In this document: positions 56,459 through 64,000 of the stretch, one piece after another
Layout of the letters: the number at the start of each line of letters is the position of its first letter
Numbering within the stretch: position 1 is the first letter of the stretch
Source: Marinomonas sp. UCMA 3892
GTDB taxonomy: Bacteria > Pseudomonadota > Gammaproteobacteria > Pseudomonadales > Marinomonadaceae
DNA length: 64,000 bases
Assembly (NCBI RefSeq): GCF_012726345.1
Contig: NZ_PTXN01000016.1
Coordinates: forward strand, 32,807 to 96,806
Reading direction: 5' to 3'
Translations under genes and position numbers: made by a program
Notes under the pieces: generated by a model
Database searches by the model: none
What the model was told of the DNA's origin: nothing
Seen by the model: only the letters and a program-made list of their open reading frames with translations

Positions 56459-56833
56459 AGGGCATCCTTTAAACGCTGAATAATGACGGTAAAGATAACA
56501 TGCTTTCTAGTGTGCGGTATAACCGCTTGTATATCAAACAAGGCTTTGTTTTTACACGATATTATTCAAAACCTTCCAAAATACTGAAATAAAAATGGTA
56601 AATTATGGCTCCATTTAATGGGGAAATTGGTGATTTATGTATGCTATTTGAGCAGTTAGGCTCTTATGAAGTGTAAAGACTGGCGAGACAGAGTGTTCCT
56701 GACAGTGTAGAATTTAGCGCACTTTTAAATGCATGTTTTTATTATTCGTCAATGCATTTAGTTTTTTTGTGTCCGCTTCTACGGATTCTGGCATTAGTAG
56801 ATCAATATTGTTTTATAGGCGCACCCCTTTTTT
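56459..56833. other. Regulatory region between mgtE and trpG
   Basis: No convincing gene is seen. A perfect 9-bp inverted repeat TAAATGCAT-N17-ATGCATTTA (56726-56760) is followed by GTTTTTTTG and looks like a terminator or attenuator. A 14-codon open frame at 56666-56710 (one Trp codon) precedes it. CCATTTAATGG near 56612 is another short palindrome. Confidence 0.45.
56726..56768 (+). terminator. Terminator-like hairpin in the trpG leader region
   Basis: Stem TAAATGCAT / ATGCATTTA with a 17-base loop, followed by G and seven T. No gene lies just upstream on this strand, so it may attenuate trpGDC transcription. Confidence 0.5.
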
Positions 56834-57412
56834 ATGTTATTGATGATTGATAACTACGACTCTTTTACTTACAACCTTGTGCAATATTTTCGTGAGTTGG
56901 GGGTGGATGTACTGGTGTATCGTAACGATGAGATTAGTATTGAAGATATTGAACGTCTTGCACCATCGCATTTAGTGATTTCACCGGGACCATGTACGCC
57001 TAATGAAGCTGGGATTTCTCTAGCTGCAATCAAGACATTTGCAGGAAAAATTCCAATATTGGGTATTTGCTTAGGCCATCAAAGTATTGGTCAGGCCTTT
57101 GGTGGTGAGGTGATTCGTGCTAAAAATGTCATGCATGGTAAAACCTCGTTAATTTATCACCAAAATACCTCTGTGTTTTCTGGCTTGCCAAACCCACAGA
57201 TTGCAACACGCTACCATTCCTTGGTTGTTTCTGCAGACTCCTTGCCTGATTGCCTAGAAGTAACCGCTTGGAGCCAAAATGCAGAGGGCGATAGAGAGGA
57301 AATTATGGGGATTCGACATAAAACACTTGCCGTTGAAGGGGTGCAATTTCATCCTGAGTCGATTCTGACTGAAGAAGGTCATGCTTTATTGGCCAATTTC
57401 TTAACACGATAG
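56834..57412 (+). CDS. trpG: Anthranilate synthase component II (glutamine amidotransferase)
   Basis: Supplies ammonia from glutamine to TrpE, and possibly to PabB as well. It is 192 residues. [18 protein letters not shown] opens the domain, the nucleophile Cys is in [15 protein letters not shown] (about 77-91), and His and Glu are in [10 protein letters not shown] near the C terminus. The first gene of trpGDC. trpE is not within the window, an arrangement also found in pseudomonads. Confidence 0.94.
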   Translation: MLLMIDNYDSFTYNLVQYFRELGVDVLVYRNDEISIEDIERLAPSHLVISPGPCTPNEAGISLAAIKTFAGKIPILGICLGHQSIGQAFGGEVIRAKNVMHGKTSLIYHQNTSVFSGLPNPQIATRYHSLVVSADSLPDCLEVTAWSQNAEGDREEIMGIRHKTLAVEGVQFHPESILTEEGHALLANFLTR

Positions 57413-57435
57413 TTTTAATACGATAGGAGAGGCTG

Positions 57436-58476
57436 GTGGATATTAAAAAGGCGATTGCTGCTGTTGTTGAGCGCCAAGATTTGAGCGGAGACGAGATGCA
57501 AGTAGTGATGCATGACATCATGACGGGAAAAGCCACGCCAGCACAAATAGGCGGATTCTTAATTGGCCTAAGAATGAAAGGTGAGACGGTTGAAGAAATT
57601 ACAGCGGCAGCGCAGGTGATGCGATCGTTGTCTAGTAAGGTACATTTGGATCTTGAGCATGTGGTTGATACTTGCGGCACTGGTGGTGATGGTGGCAATT
57701 TGTTTAACGTGTCTACAGCATCTGCGTTTGTTGTTGCGTCAGCAGGTGGTAAGGTTGCTAAGCATGGCGGTCGTTCTGTGTCATCTAAGTCGGGTAGTGC
57801 TGATGTGCTAGAGCAGGCTGGTATCTATCTTGGTCTTGATGCAGAGCAGGTGTGTCGTTGTGTTGAAGAGATAGGTTTAGGTTTTATGTTTGCGCCTAAT
57901 CACCATTCGGCGATGAAGTATGCCGTTGGTCCTCGTAAAGAGATGGCTACTCGAACTATTTTTAATCTGCTTGGTCCATTGACTAACCCTGCTAATGCAA
58001 AATGTCAGGTGATGGGCGTTTTTCATCAGAAGTGGGTTCGTCCTATTGCTGAGGTATTGAAAGCTTTGGGTAGTGAGCATGTTATGGTTGTTCACTCAGA
58101 AGATGGTTTAGATGAAATTAGTATTGCTGCGCCAACTTATGTGGCTGAGTTGAAAAATGGCGAAATTTTAGAGTATAAAATTTCGCCGGAAGATTTTGGT
58201 ATTCCATTGCAATCTATTGATACGATTCAAGCTGCTGATGCGTCCGAAAGTCTTGCTTTAGTAAAAATGGCATTAGATGGTAAGGGAAAAATAAACCCTG
58301 CTAGGGATATTGTTGCTTTAAATGCTGGTGCGGCGATTTATGTTTCAGGTATTGCTGATACTTTAGCTGAGGGTGTGAATATTGCGGAAGATGTTATTGG
58401 CGGTGGTACAGCCAAAGTCAAGATGTCTGAATTAGCTAGTTTCACGCGTTGTTTTATGAGTCCTGACTCACTGTAA
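57436..58476 (+). CDS. trpD: Anthranilate phosphoribosyltransferase
   Basis: Joins anthranilate to PRPP. It is 346 residues with a GTG start (an AGGAGAGG ribosome binding site precedes it). DTCGTGGDGGNLFNVSTA (about 76-93) is the PRPP-binding signature; KHGGRSVSSKSGSADVLE and GPLTNPA follow. It lies 23 bp after trpG and 19 bp before trpC. Confidence 0.97.
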   Translation: MDIKKAIAAVVERQDLSGDEMQVVMHDIMTGKATPAQIGGFLIGLRMKGETVEEITAAAQVMRSLSSKVHLDLEHVVDTCGTGGDGGNLFNVSTASAFVVASAGGKVAKHGGRSVSSKSGSADVLEQAGIYLGLDAEQVCRCVEEIGLGFMFAPNHHSAMKYAVGPRKEMATRTIFNLLGPLTNPANAKCQVMGVFHQKWVRPIAEVLKALGSEHVMVVHSEDGLDEISIAAPTYVAELKNGEILEYKISPEDFGIPLQSIDTIQAADASESLALVKMALDGKGKINPARDIVALNAGAAIYVSGIADTLAEGVNIAEDVIGGGTAKVKMSELASFTRCFMSPDSL

Positions 58477-58495
58477 TTATAGGAGCAGTAACCTA

Positions 58496-59311
58496 ATGCA
58501 AATAGAAACACCAACAATTTTAAAGAAGATTGTAGCTCGAAAGTATGAAGAAATCGCCGAGCGCCAATCTCATACGCCTTATGGAAATTTAGAGGTCGCA
58601 GCGTCTGTAGCTAATGTTCATAATGCCCCGCGCGGTTTCGCTAATGCATTAAAGCATCAAATAGCTATCGGTAAATCGGGGGTTATTGCTGAGATTAAGC
58701 AAGCCTCTCCTAGTAAAGGAATTATACGAAACCCGTTTGTTCCTGCGGATATTGCCCGTTCATATGAGAGATCTGGTGCCGCTTGTTTGTCGGTTTTAAC
58801 GGACAGTGATTTCTTTAAAGGTCATGAAGATTATCTGGTTGAAGCACGCTCGGCTTGTAAGTTGCCAGTGATTCGCAAGGATTTCATTGTTGATGAGTAT
58901 CAGGTGCTAGAGGCTAGAGCGATTGGCGCAGATTGTATTTTATTGATTGCAGCGTGTCTAAGTGGCGATAAATTGCGTGAGTTGGATCAAATGGCTCGTG
59001 ATCTTGGTATGGATGTGCTGGTAGAAGTTCATAACCGCCCAGAGTTAGAGTTGGCTTTGGAGTATACCCAGACTGAATTGCTTGGGATTAATAATCGAGA
59101 TCTTCATACCTTTGAGCTTAGTTTAGACCATACGTTTGAATTGATGGGTAGTGTGCCCTCAGATCGCTTGATTGTTACTGAGAGTGGAATTCATACGCGT
59201 GATGATGTCGCTTTGATGCGACAGAAAGGTATTCATGCGTTTTTGGTTGGGGAGGCATTTATGGTTGCTGATGATCCAGGTGAAAAATTGGCTGAGCTGT
59301 TTCAGTCGTAG
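58496..59311 (+). CDS. trpC: Indole-3-glycerol-phosphate synthase
   Basis: Ring-closing step of tryptophan synthesis. It is 271 residues, a monofunctional TrpC without a fused TrpF. The catalytic lysines and Glu are in GVIAEIKQASPSKG (about 58-71) and PVIRKDFIVDEYQV; LLGINNRDL and the phosphate-binding VTESGI and FLVGEAFM follow. It is the last gene of trpGDC. Confidence 0.96.
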   Translation: MQIETPTILKKIVARKYEEIAERQSHTPYGNLEVAASVANVHNAPRGFANALKHQIAIGKSGVIAEIKQASPSKGIIRNPFVPADIARSYERSGAACLSVLTDSDFFKGHEDYLVEARSACKLPVIRKDFIVDEYQVLEARAIGADCILLIAACLSGDKLRELDQMARDLGMDVLVEVHNRPELELALEYTQTELLGINNRDLHTFELSLDHTFELMGSVPSDRLIVTESGIHTRDDVALMRQKGIHAFLVGEAFMVADDPGEKLAELFQS

Positions 59312-59333
59312 CGTAATCAGGTAAGGTATAAAT

Positions 59334-59741
59334 ATGAAGGCGAATGTTAGTTGGCAAGAAGATGTGCATTTTACCGCAGAAACAGGTTCTGGCTTTAAAG
59401 TAGAGATAGATGGAAATCAAGTAGCTGGACCTCGACCAATGGAGCTATTGCTTGCTGGTTTGGGTGGCTGTACTTCTTATGATGTGGTTGGGATTTTAAA
59501 AAAATCTCGTCAAGATGTTGTTTCTTGTGTTGCTCAAATTGATGCAGATCGAGCTGATGCTGTTCCTGCTGTATTTACTGAAATTCGAGTGCATTTTGTT
59601 GTTACAGGTCGTAACTTAAAAGAAAGTGTTGTTGCTCGAGCAGTTAAATTGTCTGCTGAAGAATATTGCTCTGCCTCTCTAATGTTAGAAAGAGGTGGTG
59701 TGAAAATTATTCATAGCTTTGAAGTGATTGAAGTGGAATAA
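59334..59741 (+). CDS. OsmC/Ohr-family protein (YhfA-like)
   Basis: 135 residues of the OsmC fold. The two redox cysteines are visible in LLAGLGGCTSYDVVGIL (Cys about 46) and EEYCSASLML (Cys about 109), suggesting a thiol peroxidase-like activity. The N terminus with GNQVAGPRPMELLLAG resembles the YhfA branch more than OsmC or Ohr. It follows trpC by 22 bp and may be transcribed with it. A terminator hairpin follows. Confidence 0.88.
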   Translation: MKANVSWQEDVHFTAETGSGFKVEIDGNQVAGPRPMELLLAGLGGCTSYDVVGILKKSRQDVVSCVAQIDADRADAVPAVFTEIRVHFVVTGRNLKESVVARAVKLSAEEYCSASLMLERGGVKIIHSFEVIEVE

Positions 59742-59760
59742 GCTATTGCTCTTTATTAAG

Positions 59761-59797
59761 AGAGCTTTCAAAAAAGGGCTGAGAGGCTCTTTTTTTT
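59761..59797 (+). terminator. Terminator after the OsmC-like gene
   Basis: AGAGCTTTC pairs with GAGAGGCTCT (one bulge), followed by eight or more T. Confidence 0.7.
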
Positions 59798-59821
59798 GCT
59801 TTATTGTTGCGCTTGAAGTGT

Positions 59822-59897
59822 TGGTGTCCCCACCAGGACTCGAACCTGGAATAGCTGCTTAGGAGGCGGCCGGTATATCCTGTTTACCTATGAGGAC
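59822..59897 (-). tRNA. tRNA-Arg(CCU)
   Basis: 76 nt on the minus strand. Acceptor GTCCTCA pairs with TGGGGAC (one G-T pair). The anticodon stem-loop has CTCCTAA with anticodon CCT, and the T-arm is CCAGGTTCGAGTCCTGG, with CCA encoded. The D-arm is short (TAGG...CAGGA). It reads the rare AGG codon. Confidence 0.93.
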
Positions 59898-59913
59898 GTG
59901 TTGCAAGTGGAGA

Positions 59914-59942
59914 TTTATACATTAATTACGACTGAAATACAA
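59914..59942 (-). promoter_or_regulatory. tRNA-Arg promoter
   Basis: TTGTAT (59942-59937), a 17-bp spacer and TATAAA (59919-59914), 16 bases before the tRNA 5' end. Confidence 0.6.
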
Positions 59943-59978
59943 ATGGCAGCTAAGTATGATGTTGATTCTTATGGTCTT

Positions 59979-60458
59979 TTAAGCTCGACCTAATGTGTGT
60001 TTGCTGCTTATTGGGCGTGTAGAGCCTCTAGCTGTATAGACTTTATTTTTGCTGCTATGGCCTTGGAGCAGTTCGAATAGATGCTTGTTGCGCTTTTGTA
60101 AGGTGTTAAGGATTCGAGCGTTAGTGTTATTTTGTGTTTTACATTTTTTGAGTAATGTTTCGCACTCTTGCATCAATAGACGAACGTTGTCCATTGAGCT
60201 GTCTTGTAGGCTTAACCAGTTTTTGAATTCTGCTTCAGTAGGTTTTTTTCGATCGACAATATCAAATTTAATGAGAATGTTGACTCTTTTCTCGTTAAGT
60301 TGATTCATTTCATCAAGAAGGGTTTGTTTTTGCTCGGATAGATCAATGATGACTTCGCTGTTCAGTTCTCCATAGGCTAAACGCTCTTCATCAAGAAGCG
60401 AAGAGAGTTTTTCTAATATCTCTTTGCTTCTGATAAATATAGGTACGATAGGAATCAT
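59979..60458 (-). CDS. flgN: Flagellar export chaperone FlgN
   Basis: 159 residues, mostly alpha-helical with heptad-like charge patterning (EILEKLSSLLDEERLAYGEL, LDEMNQLNEKRVNILIKF). FlgN binds the hook-filament junction proteins FlgK and FlgL and delivers them to the export gate. Sequence conservation in this family is low, so the call rests strongly on position directly after flgM. The C-terminal part has polar residues in TARGSTRPISSKH. Confidence 0.85.
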   Translation of the reverse strand: MIPIVPIFIRSKEILEKLSSLLDEERLAYGELNSEVIIDLSEQKQTLLDEMNQLNEKRVNILIKFDIVDRKKPTEAEFKNWLSLQDSSMDNVRLLMQECETLLKKCKTQNNTNARILNTLQKRNKHLFELLQGHSSKNKVYTARGSTRPISSKHTLGRA

Positions 60459-60500
60459 AGGACAAACCGTTTTACAGACTGTATTGAGATAAGTGACAGT

Positions 60501-60815
60501 CTAGAATAGCGAATCCATAGAAGCCATATTATTTGCTAGCTTCTGCGTATCTATTTTGTACTCGCCAGCTGCAATAGCGTTTTTAATTTGTTCTACTTTA
60601 TCCATATCAACATCAGGTAAGTTGCTAATTTTAGATTGCTGGCTTTGGAGTGTTTGTGCAGTACCGCTTAATTTCACGGTGTCTTCTGCCAGTGTGCCGC
60701 CGCTTTGAATTGCTCTTTGTTTGTCTGTTGCACTGCTGGTCGCATCGTCTTTTTGCGATCGTTCACTTTTGTTGATCGTGCTCTGATTTGATAGACCTGT
60801 AAAATGTATTGCCAT
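60501..60815 (-). CDS. flgM: Anti-sigma-28 factor FlgM
   Basis: 104 residues. The disordered, Ser/Thr/Gln-rich N terminus (INKSERSQKDDATSSATD) and the C-terminal helices DVDMDKVEQIKNAIAAGEYK and IDTQKLANNM are standard FlgM. It holds FliA inactive until the hook is finished and FlgM is exported. A FliA-type promoter lies just upstream (60852-60878), which would give the usual feedback loop. Confidence 0.93.
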   Translation of the reverse strand: MAIHFTGLSNQSTINKSERSQKDDATSSATDKQRAIQSGGTLAEDTVKLSGTAQTLQSQQSKISNLPDVDMDKVEQIKNAIAAGEYKIDTQKLANNMASMDSLF

Positions 60816-60851
60816 TGGGTTTTCCGCCCTTTAATGATTTGCCTGTCTATG

Positions 60852-60878
60852 TTGTCGGCTGGGTCTATAAGAACTTTA
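60852..60878 (-). promoter_or_regulatory. FliA (sigma-28) promoter of flgM-flgN
   Basis: On the minus strand TAAAGTTC (60878-60871), an 11-base spacer and GCCGACAA (60859-60852) differ from the FliA consensus TAAAGTTT-N11-GCCGATAA at one position in each box. It lies 37 bp before the flgM ATG. Confidence 0.8.
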
Positions 60879-60927
60879 ATAAAAAGCCCCAGAAAAGAGT
60901 ATTTATTCATTGCCGATCAGTCTGTAC

Positions 60928-61620
60928 TCAATAGTTTACAAGAACCTCACTGTCAGTTACAACTTTGGCGTATATAATTCGTTCAGAACTTGTGTTTTTG
61001 ACTCGTATTTGTTGACCTTTGATACCATTTTCTAAAGCAACGCCGTTCATTCGGACTATAATGGTACCACTGCTCGCTGTTATCAGTACTGAGTCACCTT
61101 TTTTAACTAAGGTTGGCTGATTGGTTAGATCGTCAGTGATGAATGTGTTTATGCGCAAGTTGCGTGAAGCAATTAGGCCATAAGGTGGGTTTTTTTTAGT
61201 GTAAACATGTCCTCTTAGACTGGATATGTCCACTTCACCCACATCAGTGTTTGATTTACTGATGGCTTGGCCTCGGTTTATTGGGGTGATGGTTTTTATT
61301 GCGGGAATCATTATGGACTGAGTTACGGGTACATAGGATTTCCAAGTTGGGGAGCTGCAGCTGACTTCATAGTTTGTGCGCTTGGTAGCATCTGGTCTTT
61401 GATTGTTAATCTGAATTGATTCGCTTTCACAATCAGGTAGGTAATTGAGTGCTGCAAGATTATTTAATGTGATGCTTATGGCTGCATCAGGGTATATTTC
61501 TGACAACCGAGGAATTTCTACTTGATTTATGTAGTGGTTAATTTGTTCTTCAGTCGTTATGGCAAATGTAAAACCAGTTTGGAAACAAATGAAGGCTATG
61601 CTTAGCCTTATGATTCGCAT
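60928..61620 (-). CDS. flgA: Flagellar basal-body P-ring chaperone FlgA
   Basis: 230 residues. A signal peptide (about 1-20, LSIAFICFQTGFTFA) directs it to the periplasm, where FlgA assists FlgI ring assembly. The C-terminal SAF-like domain includes GQAISKSNTDVGEVDISSLR, RGHVYTKKNPPYGLIASRNL, VKKGDSVLITASSG and RMNGVALENGIKGQQIRVKN. It is divergent from cheV and on the same strand as flgM-flgN, though the gap to flgM holds a separate promoter. Confidence 0.92.
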   Translation of the reverse strand: MRIIRLSIAFICFQTGFTFAITTEEQINHYINQVEIPRLSEIYPDAAISITLNNLAALNYLPDCESESIQINNQRPDATKRTNYEVSCSSPTWKSYVPVTQSIMIPAIKTITPINRGQAISKSNTDVGEVDISSLRGHVYTKKNPPYGLIASRNLRINTFITDDLTNQPTLVKKGDSVLITASSGTIIVRMNGVALENGIKGQQIRVKNTSSERIIYAKVVTDSEVLVNY

Positions 61621-61716
61621 GATTTGTTCTCTTTGTTTATTATTACGTTATAAATAAGATAGTTAGTAAAATATTTGAATTCACTTTATCATTGGATGAT
61701 GCATTTTAACAATTTT

Positions 61717-61737
61717 GAGGTGATACCTCAGTATAAT
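61717..61737 (+). promoter_or_regulatory. cheV promoter element with inverted repeat
   Basis: GAGGT-GAT-ACCTC (61717-61729) lies two bases before a consensus TATAAT (61732-61737). No good -35 box is seen at the right distance, so the inverted repeat may be an activator or repressor site. The cheV start is 24 bases downstream of the -10 box. Confidence 0.5.
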
Positions 61738-61760
61738 GTTTACACATTTTGGAGGCGTTT

Positions 61761-62690
61761 ATGGCTGGAGTTCTGGATACTGTTAACCAACGTACACAGC
61801 TCGTAGGGGAAAATCGACTTGAATTGCTGTTGTTTCGCTTAAATGGTAAGCAAATTTATGGCATCAACGTTTTTAAAGTGAAAGAAGTGTTGCAGTGTCC
61901 TAAATTAACCACTATGCCTCACAGCTCTCCTGTCGTTAGGGGGGTTGCTCATATTCGTGGCGGTACTATTCCTATTTTAGATTTGGGATTGGCTACAGGT
62001 GCGAGTCCTATGGAAAACATTAGTCAATGTTTTGTGATTATCACGGAATACAATCGTCGAATTCAGGGCTTTTTAGTGCGTGGTGTAGAGCGTATTGTCA
62101 ACATGAATTGGAGTGATATTCAGCCGCCACCAAAAGGATTGTCGAATGATAATTATTTGACGGCCGTTTGTCAGGTTGATAAGGAAATGGTTGAGATAAT
62201 TGATGTTGAACAGATTCTTTCTGAAGTTGCTCCTACTCGTCAGGATATCTCTGAGGGCATTGTTAATGCTGGAGTGACAGAGAATGCGCAAAAGCATCAT
62301 ATCCTCATCGTAGATGATTCTTCTGTTGCGCGTAAGCAAATTAAGCGTTGTATGGAGCAGGTTGGTTTTGCAACGACTGTTTTATGTGATGGTCGAGAGG
62401 CTCTTGATTACCTTCAAAGTATGGTGGCAGAAGGTAAGGACGTAACTAAAGAGTTTTCTATGGTTATTTCTGATATAGAAATGCCAGAGATGGATGGTTA
62501 TACATTGACGACGGCAATTCGTAATGACAGCCGTTTGCAGGATTTGTTTATTCTTCTTCATACCTCTTTGAGTGGTGTGTTTAACGAAGCTATGGTTAAA
62601 AAAGTGGGAGCGGATGGCTTTTTGGCGAAGTTTCAGCCAGATGAATTAGCTCGATTGGCGATAGAGACAGTGCAGGTGCAATCAGAGTAA
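61761..62690 (+). CDS. cheV: Chemotaxis coupling protein CheV
   Basis: 309 residues from ATG 61761, which has a GGAGG ribosome binding site 5 bases upstream; the longer TTG start is unlikely. A CheW-like domain (about 20-165: LLLFRLNGKQIYGINVFKVK and RGVAHIRGGTIPILDLGLAT) is followed by a receiver domain with DDSSVARKQIKRC and phospho-acceptor Asp in VISDIEMPEMDGY (about 236). It couples receptors to CheA, with activity tuned by phosphorylation. cheR follows directly. Confidence 0.95.
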   Translation: MAGVLDTVNQRTQLVGENRLELLLFRLNGKQIYGINVFKVKEVLQCPKLTTMPHSSPVVRGVAHIRGGTIPILDLGLATGASPMENISQCFVIITEYNRRIQGFLVRGVERIVNMNWSDIQPPPKGLSNDNYLTAVCQVDKEMVEIIDVEQILSEVAPTRQDISEGIVNAGVTENAQKHHILIVDDSSVARKQIKRCMEQVGFATTVLCDGREALDYLQSMVAEGKDVTKEFSMVISDIEMPEMDGYTLTTAIRNDSRLQDLFILLHTSLSGVFNEAMVKKVGADGFLAKFQPDELARLAIETVQVQSE

Positions 62691-62747
62691 TGATTGGGTT
62701 CTTTATTTTGGCCTTTATTTATTGAACCTGACACTTATGGAGTTTTA

Positions 62748-63584
62748 ATGCTCAGTAGTACAAATGCAATTACACCTAATGGTTATATCAGGTTCAGAGA
62801 TTACCTGCAGAAAGTGTGTGGGATCTCGTTGAGTGATAATAAGCAATATTTAGTCGCCAGTCGTTTGGGTAAGATTTTAGAGAGAGAGGGTTTTTCTAAA
62901 ATTGAGCAGTTAGTCGATGCTTTGGAGCGGTTGGGGGGATCTAAGCTAAAAGAAGAAGTCATTAATGCAATGACGACAAATGAAACTCTTTGGTTTAGAG
63001 ATACACACCCTTTTACGATTTTAAAAGACAAAGTGTTGCCTGAAATGACAGCGGCACCTTTAAGGATCTGGTCAGCTGCATCTTCTACAGGCCAAGAGCC
63101 TTATTCTATAAGTATGGTTATAGAGGAATTCAAGGCGTCTCGACCGGGGGTTTTGAAGGCGGGTGAAAAAATAGTAGCGACAGATATTTGTACTAATATT
63201 TTACAGCATGCTAAGCAAGGTGAATATGATAGCCTAGCAATTGCTCGTGGGCTTGGTGCGGATTTACAACGTCGATATTTTGATAAAGTGAATGATTTGA
63301 CTTGGAAAATTAAGCCGCATTTGAGTGCTCGTGTTGAATTTAAGTACTTGAATCTTATTGAATCTTTTTCAATGTTGGGTAAGTTTGACGTAATTTTCTG
63401 CCGTAATGTACTGATTTATTTTACTGTTGATCTTAAGTTGGATATTTTGAAAAGAATGCATGCCTCTTTAAAACCTGGGGGATATTTGTTTCTTGGTGGG
63501 TCTGAAGCATTGAGTGGTTTATCTGATTATTTTGAGATTGTTCAGTGCCACCCAGGTATTGTATATAAAGCTAAGGCTTTATAG
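62748..63584 (+). CDS. cheR: Chemotaxis protein methyltransferase CheR
   Basis: Methylates glutamates of chemoreceptors using SAM. It is 278 residues from ATG 62748 with GGAG 5 bases upstream. An N-terminal helical domain (FRDYLQKVCGISLSDNKQYL) is followed by the methyltransferase core with NETLWFRD, the SAM motif IWSAASSTGQEPYS (about 103-116), and FDVIFCRNVLIYF near the C terminus. In related flagellar clusters flgB follows; here an IS3-like element begins about 100 bp downstream. Confidence 0.96.
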   Translation: MLSSTNAITPNGYIRFRDYLQKVCGISLSDNKQYLVASRLGKILEREGFSKIEQLVDALERLGGSKLKEEVINAMTTNETLWFRDTHPFTILKDKVLPEMTAAPLRIWSAASSTGQEPYSISMVIEEFKASRPGVLKAGEKIVATDICTNILQHAKQGEYDSLAIARGLGADLQRRYFDKVNDLTWKIKPHLSARVEFKYLNLIESFSMLGKFDVIFCRNVLIYFTVDLKLDILKRMHASLKPGGYLFLGGSEALSGLSDYFEIVQCHPGIVYKAKAL

Positions 63585-63623
63585 CATAGACGCTGAAAAG
63601 TTTACGCTTAAATTAATTCGTAG

Positions 63624-63663
63624 TAAAAGGGCCTGTCTAGTGATTTTAGATGGGCTTTTTTGT
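63624..63663 (+). terminator. cheR terminator
   Basis: An imperfect stem (AAAAGGGCCTGTCTA with TAGATGGGCTTTT) followed by a T-run, 40-80 bp after the cheR stop. Confidence 0.6.
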
Positions 63664-63683
63664 GGGTGCTAATTTTGTCATAT

Positions 63684-64000
63684 TGTCCCGTCCTGAAATA
63701 GGTTTACACCTAGGAGACCTATTATGGGGACACCAAGTAATACCAAACGCAAGCGTACTCAACGCGACTACACAATGGGCTTTAAATTACAGATAGTGAT
63801 GGCCGTTGAAAAAGGCGACATGACTTATAAGCAAGCTCAAAAGATCTATGGAATCCAAGGCCGATCAACGGTGCTGACTTGGCTTCGAAAACACGGCAAA
63901 ATGGATTGGTCTACCAAAGTGAGGCTACCCATGTCTAAATCCCCGAAAGTAAAAGAGACACCGGCTCAAACAATCAAAAGACTTGAACGAGAGTTGGAAG
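63684..64000 (+). mobile_element. IS3-family insertion sequence, left end
   Basis: TGTCCCGTCCTGAAATAGG at 63684 looks like a terminal inverted repeat beginning with TG, 40 bp ahead of a transposase OrfA start. The element continues beyond the window, so its right end, target duplication and second orf are not visible. Confidence 0.75.
63724..64000 (+). CDS. IS3-family transposase OrfA (partial, runs off the right edge)
   Basis: An ATG at 63724 with a TAGGAG ribosome binding site opens a frame of at least 92 residues that is still open at the edge. The N terminus is basic (SNTKRKRTQRDYTMGFKLQI), followed by a helix-turn-helix (YKQAQKIYGIQGRSTVLTWL) typical of IS3-family OrfA; KTPAQTIKRLERELE-like helical residues begin a leucine zipper near the end. 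OrfB would be expected downstream by frameshift. Confidence 0.85.
   Translation, partial: MGTPSNTKRKRTQRDYTMGFKLQIVMAVEKGDMTYKQAQKIYGIQGRSTVLTWLRKHGKMDWSTKVRLPMSKSPKVKETPAQTIKRLERELE

Noticed and set aside
56459..56600. Magnesium-sensing leader (M-box-like) upstream of mgtE
   Set aside because: I could not find the conserved stems or enough leader length on the mgtE strand.
1..64000. CRISPR arrays, restriction-modification or other known defence genes
   Set aside because: No array of regularly spaced repeats and no recognisable defence proteins were seen on either strand.

Overview
The window looks like chromosomal DNA of a marine gammaproteobacterium of the Oceanospirillales, most likely Marinomonas or a close relative. 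This rests on the housekeeping gene order (rlmE-ftsH-folP-glmM-tpiA-secG-tRNA-Leu-rimP-nusA-infB-rbfA-truB-rpsO-pnp; rpsU-yqeY-dnaG-rpoD; lptD-surA-pdxA-rsmA-apaG-apaH), the modest GC content and the polar-flagellum style flgA/flgM/flgN-cheV/cheR layout. It is an inference from the sequence alone; no database search was run.

Layout. Positions 1-1630 are the immunity and replication-control end of a phage-like or integrative element: a replication gene running off the left edge, a Cro/YdaS-like regulator, and a divergent CI/LexA-like repressor, with at least four operator-like palindromes between the last two. The element abuts prfC, a known integration target of SXT/R391-type elements. Next come prfC and erpA, then a two-component system divergent from an RND efflux pair in the AdeRS-AdeAB arrangement (3965-10182), an unrecognised 280-residue protein, and yhbY.

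11599-26720 is the large transcription/translation cluster from rlmE to pnp. It includes tRNA-Leu(GAG), two tandem intrinsic terminators ahead of rimP-nusA-infB, and a very long hairpin in the pnp leader. 26880-29311 holds a lipoprotein, a thioesterase and a DUF3080 lipoprotein whose start codons appear to overlap head to head, and a small unknown protein. A DUF484-GGDEF cyclase follows, then glk-zwf-eda for the Entner-Doudoroff route behind a HexR-like operator.

33985-40546 (minus strand) carries a PIN-PhoH ATPase, rpoD, dnaG, yqeY and rpsU. tsaD-folB, cca-glpE, and apaH-apaG-rsmA-pdxA-surA-lptD follow, then djlA, a DUF3530 protein, rpe-gph, an MscS-type channel and mgtE. 56834-59741 has trpGDC and an OsmC-like protein, followed by tRNA-Arg(CCU). 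The right end is the start of a flagellar/chemotaxis cluster (flgN, flgM, flgA, cheV, cheR) with a FliA-type promoter before flgM, ending in an IS3-family element that runs off the window.

Most of the window is conserved core genome, and I see no convincing undescribed multi-gene system. The items most worth a second look are the element next to prfC with its operator array and apparently leaderless repressor promoter, the overlapping start codons at 27945-27948, regulatory palindromes that sit on promoters, RNA hairpins in the nusA and pnp leaders, and the 280-residue orphan protein.
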